56,423 nucleotides of DNA from Candidatus Hinthialibacteria bacterium OLB16. GTDB taxonomy: Bacteria > Hinthialibacterota > Hinthialibacteria > OLB16. The notes beneath the pieces are model-generated. The model worked only from the letters and a program-made list of their open reading frames with translations. It was not told the DNA's origin and did no database searches. Made by a program: the position numbers and the translations under genes. This document shows, one piece after another, positions 1 to 9,343 of this stretch; within the stretch, counting starts at the first letter, position 1, and every line of letters begins with the position of its first letter. Location: NCBI GenBank assembly GCA_001567115.1, contig LMZT01000052.1, forward strand, positions 1 to 56,423, given 5' to 3'.

Positions 1-4
1 CGTT

Positions 5-31
5 GTAGGGGCGTTCGCGAACCGCCCCTAC
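5..31. repeat. short palindromic intergenic repeat
   Basis: A near-perfect inverted repeat: the arms GTAGGGGCG (5-13) and CGCCCCTAC (23-31) flank an inner palindrome around TTCGCGAA. It could form a strong hairpin but has no T-run, so it does not look like an intrinsic terminator. It resembles the small dispersed palindromes common in intergenic DNA of uncultured bacteria, and related GGGCGCC-type elements lie near 18.1 and 22.9 kb. I see no gene in bases 1-207. Confidence 0.6.
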
Positions 32-207
32 GGATATAATGATGCGAAACGCCCCGGCGGTCATCGGTAATCACGATGATTCCATGAATAATGGTTCGGC
101 ATGACCACCCAATCGTCCAATTCCATTTAATCATATTTGCCCGCCAACCATGCCCATGAATCCGCCGCCACATTACCCGCGGCTTTCAATCGGATCCCCT
201 CCACACC

Positions 208-960
208 TCATGCCTCTTCGGCTAATTCTCCGGATACAACCTGTGATATGAATGGATCGACCGGGTTGTGCTCGAGGTACTTTCGGCGGCCCAGGCTGCA
301 ACGTTCGCGATACTCACCATAATTCTCCACGATCAGCAGAGCGGCTTCCTCTTGCCGATGCTCCTTGAAGGCACTGGCGATCACTGCGCGTTTCTTCAGG
401 CGGAACTCATCCAGCAGCTGGTGGTACTCCTCTGGCGCACGAGAATCGTTCTCGCTGAAAAACTCGTTTTCCTCAAGCCCCGCTGCCAGGCGTATCTCTT
501 TCAGCCGTGCACGGTATTCTGAATCGAACAGGTGATCGATACGGTCTTCAGTCAAAGTTTCAATGCAGCTGGCGATGAAATAAAAAAGCTCTTCCGGCCC
601 GGGAGATGACAGGAGGCCATTTTTGAAGGCTGTCTGAACTCCACGGCATGATTTCAGGAACTCCTGAATTCTTGAATATTCCGGAGGAAATGACTTGATT
701 AACCGCTCGCCGAGGTTCTGAGGGGTTTCCTTCGCCGGTTTTGGCTGAGGATGCTTTTGTGGGGGAGCCGGCCTGCCCTTTTGGGGAGGGCCCGCTTTCT
801 GGAGGGGTGCGGCGGATCTCCCTGGAGGTGGACCCTGCCTCCTTTTTTCAGCCGAAGGAACAGACTCCCCTTTTCTGACAGGTGCATTCTTCGGATTCGG
901 ATTCGAGTTCGGCTTCGGGTTTGAGTTTGGATTTGGGTTGCGTCGATGCTTTCTGGCCAT
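208..960 (-). CDS. hypothetical basic protein with Asn/Pro-rich N-terminus
   Basis: I do not recognise this 250-residue protein. The first 75 residues are low-complexity, Asn/Pro then Pro/Lys/Arg rich, and strongly basic, so probably disordered. From about residue 80 a compact, mostly helical domain follows, rich in Glu, Leu and Arg, with Cys at about 104 and 132. There is no signal peptide or membrane segment, so it is probably cytoplasmic. The ATG at 960 lies 9 bases after the AmaP-like gene, making it the last gene of the row that includes galT, accC and Asp23. The basic tail would suit binding to nucleic acid or an acidic surface, but that is only inference. Confidence 0.7.
   Translation of the reverse strand: MARKHRRNPNPNSNPKPNSNPNPKNAPVRKGESVPSAEKRRQGPPPGRSAAPLQKAGPPQKGRPAPPQKHPQPKPAKETPQNLGERLIKSFPPEYSRIQEFLKSCRGVQTAFKNGLLSSPGPEELFYFIASCIETLTEDRIDHLFDSEYRARLKEIRLAAGLEENEFFSENDSRAPEEYHQLLDEFRLKKRAVIASAFKEHRQEEAALLIVENYGEYRERCSLGRRKYLEHNPVDPFISQVVSGELAEEA
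888..941 (-). repeat. degenerate 6-bp repeats inside a coding region
   Basis: Imperfect tandem copies of a hexamer like TTCGGA encode alternating Asn-Pro and Asn-Ser pairs at the start of the hypothetical protein. Such tracts change length easily by slippage. Confidence 0.6.
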
Positions 961-969
961 AGATCAGAT

Positions 970-1611
970 TCAGGCGACTGAATTTCCCCCATTGTGGGCG
1001 ATTCGGACCGGATTGGAACGCTGGCTGGAATGAGGCAGGAGCACCGGCCGTGTATCGGAAGTGATCTGCTGGATATTCATGTGAATCGGACCGACATCTC
1101 GAATACCGATCATCTCCCGGAGTTCTTTCTGGATAAAGGAACGCAGGTCTTCTGTCAATTCTGGCAAAGGTTCCTGAGCGGTCACCTGAGCTTCCAGCGC
1201 AAGCGCCAGCGAGCTCCCTTCGCGATAAACATGCACACGGATATGATTCACGCCCGGGATTCGTGAGGCTTCATGCTCCACAAATTCCGCGATCGTTCCC
1301 AGAGGGATGCTCACCACCCCCTGATCCGAGGAAAACAGGTAGAGATCCCCCGCCTGGCGCGGGAGAAAAGTGTGAAGCAATGCCAGCCCGGTAATTCCCC
1401 ATAAAAACAGATCTGCAAGCCAGAGGAAAACCAATGTGCGCAGGCTCGTGTCCATTCCGGGAAACAGCTGATGAAGGGCCGCCGAGGCAGAACCTGAGGT
1501 TAAGAGGGCATAACAAAGCAGACCCGCCAGGAGAACGGCAACTCCCGCCACCAGGTAATGGGCAGCCTGGCTCCATCTGGCCAGCACGCGGAGCAACCGG
1601 TAGGAACTCAA
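970..1611 (-). CDS. AmaP-like alkaline shock response membrane anchor protein
   Basis: This 213-residue protein has two hydrophobic helices near the N-terminus (about residues 18-40 and 60-82), then a soluble domain containing an Asp23-like stretch in which residues alternate in a beta pattern (IRVHVYREGSSLALALEAQV). This is the layout of AmaP, which anchors Asp23 to the membrane in Gram-positive bacteria. The start is a TTG overlapping the stop of the Asp23 gene (TTGA), with AGGAG eight bases upstream, which supports TTG and translational coupling. Its place directly after an Asp23 gene is strong context. The function is inferred from the family; the C-terminal 25 residues look unstructured. 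Confidence 0.75.
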   Translation of the reverse strand: MSSYRLLRVLARWSQAAHYLVAGVAVLLAGLLCYALLTSGSASAALHQLFPGMDTSLRTLVFLWLADLFLWGITGLALLHTFLPRQAGDLYLFSSDQGVVSIPLGTIAEFVEHEASRIPGVNHIRVHVYREGSSLALALEAQVTAQEPLPELTEDLRSFIQKELREMIGIRDVGPIHMNIQQITSDTRPVLLPHSSQRSNPVRIAHNGGNSVA

Positions 1612-2039
1612 GTGCCAGACTCCTGGACATCCTCATAAGCAATCGCGCCGCGTTCAGGCGGAGCCGGCAGGGCGGCCGGTTCGGGCGGACGGAAGATGCC
1701 ATCGATTTTGACATCCACCCGGGCGACTTTAAGCCCGGTTGAGGCCTCGATGCGCCGGACCACCTTCTCCTGGAACAGGGCGGCCGAGGATCGGATGGAA
1801 GGGCCATATCGAACCATCAGGCGCATCTCGATCATTACCATGCCATCGGCATTGAACTCAACATGGACATAACGGTCCACGCCTTTGCGGTTCACCATTT
1901 CCACCGGCTCATTGGATATCGGCCCATTGGGCAGGACAAAGACATCCGACAAGGCCAGCTCCGGCAGCACACACAGGCGTGTGATAATCCCCGGGTCGAT
2001 ATAAACCCGCCCCAACTCGCTTTCAAAAAATCCCTTCAT
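1608..2039 (-). CDS. Asp23/Gls24 family envelope stress protein
   Basis: A 143-residue protein of the Asp23/Gls24 (DUF322) family. It shows the two-strand-then-helix pattern, with a conserved-looking region VHVEFNADGMVMIEMRLMVR followed by a helix and then a second strand, KVARVDVKIDGI. The family forms cell-envelope-associated assemblies under alkaline or envelope stress. I chose the ATG at 2039 over one 24 bases upstream because AGAGGA sits seven bases before it. The gene follows accC after 39 bases and overlaps the AmaP-like gene by four, so the two are probably co-translated. The C-terminal 25 residues are Pro/Ala rich. Confidence 0.8.
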   Translation of the reverse strand: MKGFFESELGRVYIDPGIITRLCVLPELALSDVFVLPNGPISNEPVEMVNRKGVDRYVHVEFNADGMVMIEMRLMVRYGPSIRSSAALFQEKVVRRIEASTGLKVARVDVKIDGIFRPPEPAALPAPPERGAIAYEDVQESGT

Positions 2040-2078
2040 GTCGATTCCTCTCGCAAGAAACAATTATGCCTCACTCTG

Positions 2079-3424
2079 TCAGGATTGTGCAAGAATCTCC
2101 TCAACATACCCGGTATGAACGTTCCCATTGATAAAATCCGGGTGATTCATCAGCTTCTGATGGAATGGAATCGTGGTTTGGATGCCCTCGATGACAAACT
2201 CTTCAAGTGCGCGCTTCATGCGGGCGATGGCTTCTTCGCGTGTCGGGGCATAGGCAATCAGCTTGGCGATCAGCGAGTCGTAATTCGGCGGGATGCGGTA
2301 GTCGGTATAGGCATGAGTATCGACTCGAATGCCTGGCCTCCAGGCTGGTGGAAGGTCTCCAGCCTTCCGGGGTTCGGCGCAAAGGCGCGGGAAGGATCCT
2401 CCGCATTGATGCGGCATTCGATGGCATGGCCCTGAGAGATGACATCCTTCTGCCGGTAACGCAGAGGCTCCCCGGCGGCAATCCGTATCTGCTCAGCCAC
2501 AATGTCGATCCCGGTGACCATCTCGGTAACCGGGTGCTCGACCTGCACACGGGTGTTCATTTCCAGGAAATAAAAATCCCCGCTCGGAGCCAGCAGAAAC
2601 TCGACTGTCCCGGCGCTGTGGTAATGAACCGAACGTGCGCACTTCACTGCGGCATCATGCAGCCGGGTGCGAACCCTGGGATGAAGATTCGGCGCGGGGG
2701 ATTCCTCCACCAGTTTCTGGTACCGCCTTTGTGAGGAGCAATCCCTTTCGCACAGGTGGATAATGGATCCTTTGTGGTCTCCGAGGATTTGAACCTCGAC
2801 ATGCCGGCCCTTTTCCACATATTTCTCGACATACACTTCGCTGGATTTAAAGGCCGCGCGGGCTTCCGCCTGGGCTGTGGTGTAAGCATTGGCCAGTGCC
2901 GGCTCATTGTGAGCGATGCGCATCCCCCGGCCACCACCTCCTCCGGAAGCCTTGAGGATTACAGGATACCCAATTCCTTTTGCCAGATCTTTGGCTTCAT
3001 CCAGCGAGCCGATGGCCCCTTCTCCGCCCGGCAGGACCGGAACTCCAGCGTTTTTGGCGATGGCCCGTGCCGACAGCTTGTCCCCCATGCGCGAAATGGT
3101 CTCCGGATCCGGTCCGATAAAGCGGATGTTGCAGGATTCGCACACCTCGGCAAAGGAAGCATTCTCGGCGAGAAAACCATACCCCGGATGGATCGCCCCG
3201 GCATTCGTAATTTCGGCCGCGGCGATAATGCGTGGGACCGCCAGATAACTTTCAGCTGCCGGCGCCGAACCGATACAGATGTGCTCATCGGCGAAACGGA
3301 CATGCAGGCATTCACGATCCGCTTCGGAATAGACCGCCACGGTTCGTATGCCAAGCTCCCGGCAGGCCCGGATAACTCTCAGGGCAATCTCGCCCCGGTT
3401 GGCAATGAGGATTTTGTCAAACAT
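2079..3424 (-). CDS. accC: biotin carboxylase subunit of acetyl-CoA carboxylase (frameshifted)
   Basis: AccC carboxylates biotin on AccB using ATP and bicarbonate, the first half-reaction of fatty acid synthesis. The protein begins [20 protein letters not shown], has the ATP-grasp glycine loop (GGGGRGM) and the metal/bicarbonate region [10 protein letters not shown], and ends with the normal C-terminal domain. The frame breaks within about 2332-2344: LETFHQPGG is followed one frame over by [20 protein letters not shown], so one base appears to be missing. Restoring it gives 448 residues, the usual family length. The start lies one base after galT. No accB lies next to it, which is unusual. 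Confidence 0.93.
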
Positions 3425-3425
3425 G

Positions 3426-4532
3426 TTAATGAATACCAGCCACCTTGGCTTCTGCACCGGCACGAGAGTTTGTCTGAGTCAAATCGACACCACGCAGAAA
3501 ACGGCAGGCTTCTTCTGGAGGGACAGGATTGATGTAAAAACCACTCCCCCATTCGAATCCCGCCACGGTTGTCAGTGTGGGAATGATTTCGATATGCCAG
3601 TGATAATAAGGTAATTCGCCGCTCCGCGGCGGAGCAACATGCAGCATGAAATTATAGGGTGGGTCATCCAGCACACGCCACAGGCGCATAAAGGTTCTCT
3701 GCACCAACCCCGCCAGGTCTTCGAATTCATCGATCCAGAGCATTTCAAAATGAGACAGATGCCGTCTGGGCAGAATCCAGGTTTCGAAAGGAAGCCGTGA
3801 AGCATACGGGTTGATCGCAATAAATGACTTGCTCTCTTCGATCAGGCGCAGAGGTTTGCGTTCTTCCTGGCCAATGATATCACAGAAAACACAACGGTCC
3901 TTGTAATCATAATAGGACTCGGCTCCTTTGAGCTCCTCCCGAACCCGGATCGGCACCACCGGAGTTGCGATCAGCTGAGTGTGGGGATGCTCCAATGAGG
4001 CCCCGGCCGCAGCCCCATGGTTTTTGAAAATGAGCACATATTCGATATCCGGATTCCTCGAGTGTTCCTCGATGCGCAGACGGTAAGCCCAGAGAATTTC
4101 CTTGATATGGTCTTCCGGCAGCTGCGCCAGGGAGGTCTGATGCACCGGGGTTTCAATAATGACCTCATGCGCCCCGACCCCATTGATCCAGTCGTACATT
4201 CCATCCGCTTTGCGGACCACATCGCCGGAATCCTCGAGGGCGGGAAATTTGTTGGGAACCACCCGAACCCACCAGTCGGCCGCATTCCGGGTGGAGTTCG
4301 ACGGGCGGAAAGCGAGGGTTTCGCCGGGTGTCTGGTGTTCGTTACCGTAACAGAATGGGCAAGGCCCCCCGGGAGATTCCTCATGAACCATCCGGAAATC
4401 CTTGGGGCGTTTGCGGCGTTCCCGGGCCACGATAACCCAGCGCCCGGTTATGGGATCTTTTCTCAGTTCAGACAAAAGTGCCGTCCAATCGATCAGGAGT
4501 GTGCCGAGGGGGCAGTCTATGCGAGTGGCCAT
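3426..4532 (-). CDS. galT: galactose-1-phosphate uridylyltransferase
   Basis: GalT exchanges UMP between UDP-glucose and galactose 1-phosphate in the Leloir pathway. The N-terminal zinc motif CPFC, the nucleophilic histidine loop LEHPHTQ, and the C-terminal [10 protein letters not shown] and [12 protein letters not shown] motifs are all present. Family members usually begin at [14 protein letters not shown], so the true start may be the TTG at 4475 rather than the ATG at 4532; neither has a convincing ribosome site. The product is about 349-368 residues. It is the first gene of the minus-strand row, one base before accC. No other galactose gene is in view, so the coupling to lipid and envelope genes is not explained by pathway. 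Confidence 0.93.
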   Translation of the reverse strand: MATRIDCPLGTLLIDWTALLSELRKDPITGRWVIVARERRKRPKDFRMVHEESPGGPCPFCYGNEHQTPGETLAFRPSNSTRNAADWWVRVVPNKFPALEDSGDVVRKADGMYDWINGVGAHEVIIETPVHQTSLAQLPEDHIKEILWAYRLRIEEHSRNPDIEYVLIFKNHGAAAGASLEHPHTQLIATPVVPIRVREELKGAESYYDYKDRCVFCDIIGQEERKPLRLIEESKSFIAINPYASRLPFETWILPRRHLSHFEMLWIDEFEDLAGLVQRTFMRLWRVLDDPPYNFMLHVAPPRSGELPYYHWHIEIIPTLTTVAGFEWGSGFYINPVPPEEACRFLRGVDLTQTNSRAGAEAKVAGIH

Positions 4533-4618
4533 CCAACGGCAAGAAGTGACTCCGGCAGGCTCCTCATGGATGAAGGTTTTTTGGATTTTCTCACACCCTC
4601 GATCCGGATCTCAACAAC

Positions 4619-4627
4619 TTATCCACA
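4619..4627 (+). promoter_or_regulatory. single perfect DnaA box
   Basis: TTATCCACA matches the strict DnaA-box consensus and lies between divergent galT and the pilin-like gene. It is a lone site with no cluster or AT-rich unwinding region, so it could be a DnaA-regulated promoter element or chance, not an origin. Confidence 0.35.
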
Positions 4628-4710
4628 AACGCAAAAAAATCCTTGCCAACACCGGTATATCCTTGTTAACCTCAGGGTGAATGGGTGTCGACAGGTGCGT
4701 GAACATGGGG

Positions 4711-4740
4711 TTGACAGTGATCTCACCTTGAGACTATATT
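4711..4740 (+). promoter_or_regulatory. sigma70-type promoter of the pilin-like gene
   Basis: A perfect -35 TTGACA (4711-4716), an 18-base spacer and a -10 TATATT (4735-4740) lie about 84 bases before the pilin-like start. This is one of the best promoter matches in the window. Confidence 0.75.
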
Positions 4741-4823
4741 TTTTCATTGCGAAGAAGTTTGCGCCGGTCGCATGGCGGCCACCACAAACTCAGGCCGCGA
4801 TTTTAATGGAGGTGAATCTCGGA

Positions 4824-5665
4824 ATGTTGAGAAGAATCAAAGGTTTCACACTGATCGAGCTGTTAATCGTTATCGCTATCATCCTTATCCTGATTGCTAT
4901 TGCGCTTCCGAACTTCCTGGAAGCTCAGATCCGTGCTCGTGTCACCAAGGCGATGGGCGAAATGAGGTCTCTTTCGACCGCTGTCTTCGACTACAACACG
5001 GCACTGATCAGTGCCAGCAAAGAGGGAATCTTCCCTCCAGGCGGCGGCGTTGCCCAGTTTAACTGGAAGCTTGGACCAATGCCACCAGCGGCATGTCCCC
5101 CAATGCTGCAAACAACAATTTCCATGCCTGTTCAGTCATCTGGGTGTCCGGATCTTTCTTTGCCAATGGTGATGTCACCAAAGGCATTACCGCATCCGTC
5201 CCACCCACCAACAACACGCATTATGACCTGCGTGTCATGACCTCTCCGATCGAAGCACTCACCTCGGTGCCCCTCGACCCATTCAAGAACGATGGTGGAT
5301 TCAATTCCCAGTATGATTACTTCGGAGTGAATCTTCGCGACACCTTTGTGTTCCGCAGCCTCGGACCGGATGGCATCGCTGCGGTTGGCTGCGGCGCGCA
5401 GGGATTCCGTTGCAACTGCAACCGCTCTGCCAACCCGGGTGCTGCCAACGCCTGTCTGGCATGGAAAGGCGGCTCCGAAAAGGGCGGCCCAAGCCTGAGC
5501 CAGACCAGCGGAAATGTGACCATTCCCGGAACCGAGTTCTGCACTGCTTCGCAGACCACCAAAGGCTGCAAGACTCTTGCCGATGCTCTCCGGATCGGTG
5601 TTTGCGCGTACTCACCGACCAATGGCACCAAATCGCCTGGCGACCTGTGGAAATCAGAGAATTAA
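4824..5665 (+). CDS. type IV pilin-like / type II secretion pseudopilin (frameshifted)
   Basis: A secreted filament-type protein with a class III prepilin signal. After a short basic leader comes GFTLIELLIVIAIILILIAI, with cleavage expected before the Phe and Glu at mature position 5. The region after the helix (LPNFLEAQIRARVTKAMGEM) is typical of pseudopilins in Sumerlaeota/Hydrogenedentota-like bacteria. The ATG at 4824 has GGAGGTGAA nine bases upstream. The frame breaks near 5076-5080, where one base is missing; with it restored the product is about 280 residues. The C-terminal domain has at least six cysteines (for example GCGAQGFRCNCNR), suggesting disulfides outside the cell. No pilus assembly genes are nearby; a strong promoter and a terminator make it monocistronic. 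Confidence 0.85.
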
Positions 5666-5694
5666 GCCAGGGCCAATTCGGCTTTCGTCCTCAC

Positions 5695-5733
5695 AAGGGC
5701 ATCTCAGAAATGGGATGCCCTTTTTGTTTTTTT
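5695..5733 (+). terminator. intrinsic terminator after the pilin-like gene
   Basis: The stem AGGGCATC/GATGCCCT with a ten-base loop is followed by TTTTTG and a further T-run. It lies 30 bases after the stop codon. Confidence 0.85.
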
Positions 5734-5797
5734 ACATCCCACCACAGGCTCTGCCTGAAACTGGATGAGGGTCATCCCTTCTGGAAAAAGTTGTTTT

Positions 5798-6776
5798 ATG
5801 ATGCCTGCTGCCATGGATGCAACCCTTCTCATTCCAGCTCGTGACGAATGTGAGGCACTGCGAACTCTCCTGCCTGAGATTCGCGAGGTGATGGATCCCC
5901 TCGGAATCACTTATGAAGTGATCGTGGTGGATGATGGCAGCCGGGATGAGACATGGGAGCTGCTTCGCAGCCTGTCATCCGGATGGCCGAATCTCACAGG
6001 CATCCGCCTGCGGAAAAGCGCCGGCCAGACCGCCGCCCTCCAGGCCGGCTTCGATTACGCCTGCGGGGAGGTCATCATCACTCTGGATGGTGATGGCCAG
6101 AATGATCCAAAAGATATTCCTGTCCTGCTTGAAAAACTGGCGGAAGGCTATGACCTGGTCAGCGGCTGGCGCAGAGACCGCAAAGACAAGGGCTTTTCCC
6201 GTGTGCTTCCCTCCATGATCGCCAACCGGTTTATCCGTTTCTGGACCGGCTCCCGCCTGCGCGACCAGGGGTGCGGCCTGAAAGCCTACCGCCGCCCGAT
6301 TCTGCAAGGGCTTTCGATGCTGGGCGACCAGCACCGTTATATCGCTGCCCTGCTGGAGGGCCTGGGGAGCCTCTGTCGCCGAAATCCCTGTCAACCATCG
6401 CCCACGCTCCACAGGCCGGAGCCATTACGGCTGGGGGCGTGTTCCGCGGGTCCTTCTGGATCTGCTGTTTCTGAAGTTCATACTCAGCTATTCGCTGCGC
6501 CCGCTGCACCTGTTCGGAGGCGGGGGGTTCCTCGCTCTGTGTGCGGGATTCCTGGCCTGCCTGGAAGTTTCTTATGCCAAGCTGGTTCATCAGGTTCCAG
6601 CTGCCGACCGCCCCCTGCTGCTGCTCGGTGTGCTGCTGCTCCTGGTCGGGATGGTCCTGATCACTCTCGGCATCCTGGCGGAGCTGCTGGTACGGAATTA
6701 CTATCAGATGGGCGGCATGCGCTCCTACTGGGTCAGGGAAAGACTGGCCGCCGATGATCAGGCGGACAGGCCCTGA
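5798..6776 (+). CDS. family 2 glycosyltransferase, polyprenyl-phosphate type (frameshifted)
   Basis: A GT-A glycosyltransferase of the dolichol-phosphate mannose synthase / GtrB type, which moves a sugar from a nucleotide donor to a polyprenyl phosphate at the inner membrane face. Seen: VIVVDDGSRDET, the donor motif TLDGDGQNDP, a GCGLKAYRR stretch and, in another frame, EIPVNHRPRSTGRSHYGW, which continues into two transmembrane helices. The frame changes at the GGGG run 6364-6367, where one extra G seems present; removing it gives about 325 residues, normal for the family. I chose 5798 because GGAAAAAG lies seven bases upstream; 5813 is also possible. It likely feeds the envelope polysaccharide or lipid-modification machinery. 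Confidence 0.88.
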
Positions 6777-6882
6777 CCCCGCACCATCTCTCTCACCGTC
6801 TACACTTCCCCTCCCATGGAGCCTAAGATGCCTTGATCAAGGTGGGCGAGTGCTCCAGTCCAGAATCCAAAGGAGGTTTTCC

Positions 6883-8219
6883 ATGAAGTCAATTTCCAGA
6901 AGAAATTTCATCAGCAAATCGGCTGTCGCCGCTGTCGGGGCGGGACTGGCCGGCCAGGCAGTGACTGCTCTGGCAGAGGATGCGAAGGTGTCGGCCAATG
7001 ACAAAATATCAGTCGCACTGATCGGCTGTGGCGGACAGGGACGCGCCGATCTGAATGCCTTCCTGCGCTCTCCCGAGATCGAGTGCCTGGCCCTTTGCGA
7101 TGTCGATCCCACTCATCTCGAAAAAGCCCAGAAGGGTGTCGAAGACAAAACAGGCAGAAAACCGGATGGCCACAAGGATTTTCGGGAAATTATCGACCGC
7201 AAGGATATCGATGTGGTCATCGTGGCCACTCCCGATCACTGGCACCCGATCCCGACCATGCTGGCCTGCCAGACGGGCAAGGATGTCTATGTCGAAAAAC
7301 CTCTGTCGGTTTCCATCGGAGAAGGGCGTGCCATGGTCAAGGCTGCCCGCAAGCACAACCGTGTGGTTCAGATGGGCACCCAGCAACGCAGCGCCGGGCA
7401 TTTCAAGGATGCGGTCGCCTTTGTCAAATCAGGCGAGCTCGGCAAAATCCGGCTGGTTCGGACCTGGGCCTACCTCGACTGGAAAGGCGAGCTTCCCAAG
7501 GTCGAAGACAGTGATCCTCCCGAGGGAGTCGATTATGACATGTGGCTCGGGCCAGCCCCCAAGCGCCCCTTCAACAAGCGCCGCTTCCACTTCGATTTCC
7601 GCTGGTACTGGGATTACTCCGGGGGTCTGATGACCGACTGGGGCGCTCACATGATCGACATCGCCAACATGGGCATGGATGTCATCTCTCCCAAATCCGC
7701 GCTTTCGATCGGTGGCAAGAATGGCTACCCGGATGATGCCATGGAGACCCCGGACACTCAGCAGGCCATCCTGGAATACGATGCTACACCATGATCTGGG
7801 AGCATGCCCTGGGCATCGGCCGTGGCCCCTGGGATCGCGAGCATGGGATCGCCTTCCATGGCAACAATGGCATCCTGGTGGTCGATCGGAATGGCTGGGA
7901 GGTCTTCTCGGAAACCGATGCTGTCAAGAAAGCCCGTGAATTCAAAATGAAGCCGGTCCCGCACCATTCCGCATCCGAAGATTTCCACATGGCGCATGTC
8001 CAGAACTTCATCGACTGTGTGAAAAGCCGTGAGAAACCAAACTCCGATGTCGAAATCGGACACAACTCGATGATCGCCTGCCATCTGGCCAATATCGCCT
8101 TGCGAACCGGGCGGCGGATCATCTGGGATCGGGAAAAAGAAGAGATTGTCGGTGATCCCGATGCCCAGAAATATGTCCTTCGTCCCTACAGGGAGCCTTG
8201 GAAACTGCCCGAGGTCTGA
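6883..8219 (+). CDS. Tat-exported Gfo/Idh/MocA family oxidoreductase (frameshifted)
   Basis: An NAD(P)-dependent sugar dehydrogenase-type protein. It starts with a twin-arginine signal (SRRNFISKSAVAAVGAG), then a Rossmann domain with GCGGQGRAD and the family motif VYVEKPLS. ATPDHWHP and GGLMTDWGAHMIDI mark the substrate domain seen in exported members from Planctomycetes-like bacteria. AAAGGAGGT precedes the ATG at 6883. Near 7783-7787 one base is missing (EYDATP then stop; the next frame continues MIWEHALG); restoring it gives EYDGYTMIWEH and a 445-residue protein. The substrate is unknown. The gene stands alone with a terminator after it. Confidence 0.9.
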
Positions 8220-8280
8220 CCCTCAGGAGGGGACAATCGCCTGAGCTCCTGTCCGAAGGCACAGTCAACTCAAATCATTT

Positions 8281-8310
8281 GGGGGGTGGCCAGCCAGCCA
8301 CCCCCCTTTC
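8281..8310 (+). terminator. intrinsic terminator after the Gfo/Idh gene
   Basis: The stem GGGGGGTGGC/GCCACCCCCC with a six-base loop is followed by TTTC TTC. It is a very stable hairpin 60 bases after the stop, with a weak T-tract. Confidence 0.7.
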
Positions 8311-8435
8311 TTCGCTGAAAGACCTTTCCGATTTGAGAGCCAGCTCCTCCTGGAAAATTCCGGAGGCTGAAGCCGGTTCTTTCAGGATTAAAATCCAGAT
8401 GGAAACCTTCAGGAATAAAAGTAGCAGAATCCCTA

Positions 8436-8463
8436 TTGTTTGCCTGTGCGGGAATGATATAGT
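8436..8463 (+). promoter_or_regulatory. promoter of the small lipoprotein gene
   Basis: TTGTTT (8436-8441), a 16-base spacer and TATAGT (8458-8463), about 47 bases before the start codon. Confidence 0.55.
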
Positions 8464-8509
8464 TCTTCTTAATGTAAGTCTTGAAGTTCAACTTAATTGG
8501 AGGAACCCC

Positions 8510-8734
8510 ATGAAATTCGGAAAAATCAGCACCGTGATGTCACTCGTCGTGATCCTGACCCTGAGCCTCTTCACCATCGGATGTGGTGGATCTGAGCCAG
8601 CCAAACCAACACCGCCACCACCGGCGGCTCCAGCAGCACCAGCAGCACCAGCGGCACCAGCAGCACCGGCAGAACCTGCCGCTCCAGCGGCACCGGCAGC
8701 TCCAGCAGGTGCGGTTTCCGGAGCAACCAAGTAA
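8510..8734 (+). CDS. small Ala/Pro-rich lipoprotein
   Basis: A 74-residue putative lipoprotein. A lipoprotein signal peptide ends in the lipobox-like LFTIGC; after the Cys comes GGSEPAKPTPPPP and then repeated APAAP units to the end. GGAGG at 8499-8503 fixes the start at 8510. The mature part has no folded domain and may be a flexible, extended surface or periplasmic tether. Its own promoter and terminator make it monocistronic. The repetitive coding DNA (CCAGCAGCA-like units) can expand or contract. No family function is known to me. Confidence 0.75.
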   Translation: MKFGKISTVMSLVVILTLSLFTIGCGGSEPAKPTPPPPAAPAAPAAPAAPAAPAEPAAPAAPAAPAGAVSGATK

Positions 8735-8840
8735 CAGAGTTGAACGATTCCGGCGCTTGACAGCTGCGCTGACCAGATTCACTGATCAAGCGGCGGTCTG
8801 ATTCGCACCGGCAATCCTCAACCATACTGATGAAAGCGTG

Positions 8841-8878
8841 ACTCGATCCGGGGTTTCCACTCCGGGTCGAGTTTTTTT
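8841..8878 (+). terminator. intrinsic terminator after the lipoprotein gene
   Basis: The stem CTCGATCCGG/CCGGGTCGAG (one G-T pair) with a ten-base loop runs into seven T residues. It ends the short lipoprotein transcript. Confidence 0.85.
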
Positions 8879-8953
8879 ATGAGAGATATCCACAATCAGC
8901 TCCAACCCGGAAGGCTTCCCTTGTCCACCTGATCTTTTGCTGCTGAAATTCCG

Positions 8954-9343
8954 CTATAAGCAGAATCGTGCAAAGACAATCCCGAGCCGGACAGCCACAA
9001 GTCCCAGGAACACACTCCCGAAGATATTAGCCATCGCCAGGAACCAGCCCCCATCCTCTAATAACGCATGGGTTTCATATTCAAAAGTGGAAAAGGTGGT
9101 ATAGGCTCCGAGAAATCCGACTGCCAGCAGCAATCGGATCTGGTCGGATGATGGAAAGTACTTGTCACCCACCAGGGTCGCCAGAACTCCGAGAACAAAG
9201 GAACCGGAGACATTGATGATGAAAGTTCCATAAGGGAATGAAATCCCAAGCAGACTCGCACTGAATCGAGCCAGCAGGTAACGGCAGATCGAGCCGAAAA
9301 ATCCACCGATCCCGACCAGAGCACACGCATACATTTCCCTCAT
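8954..9343 (-). CDS. fluC: fluoride channel FluC (CrcB)
   Basis: A 129-residue membrane protein of the Fluc/CrcB family, a dual-topology dimeric channel that lets fluoride leave the cell. Four hydrophobic helices are visible, with GGFFGSICRY, the conserved NVSGSF loop and the phenylalanine/threonine-rich GFLGAYTTFSTF segment. The ATG has GGAGAG nine bases upstream and overlaps, as ATGA, the stop of a DUF190 relic, so it was once the second gene of a DUF190-fluC pair. I looked for a fluoride riboswitch upstream and could not convincingly see one. Confidence 0.93.
   Translation of the reverse strand: MREMYACALVGIGGFFGSICRYLLARFSASLLGISFPYGTFIINVSGSFVLGVLATLVGDKYFPSSDQIRLLLAVGFLGAYTTFSTFEYETHALLEDGGWFLAMANIFGSVFLGLVAVRLGIVFARFCL

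Noticed and set aside
4619-4627. Replication origin at the perfect DnaA box
   Set aside because: There is only one box, with no cluster, no AT-rich unwinding region and no dnaA or dnaN nearby.
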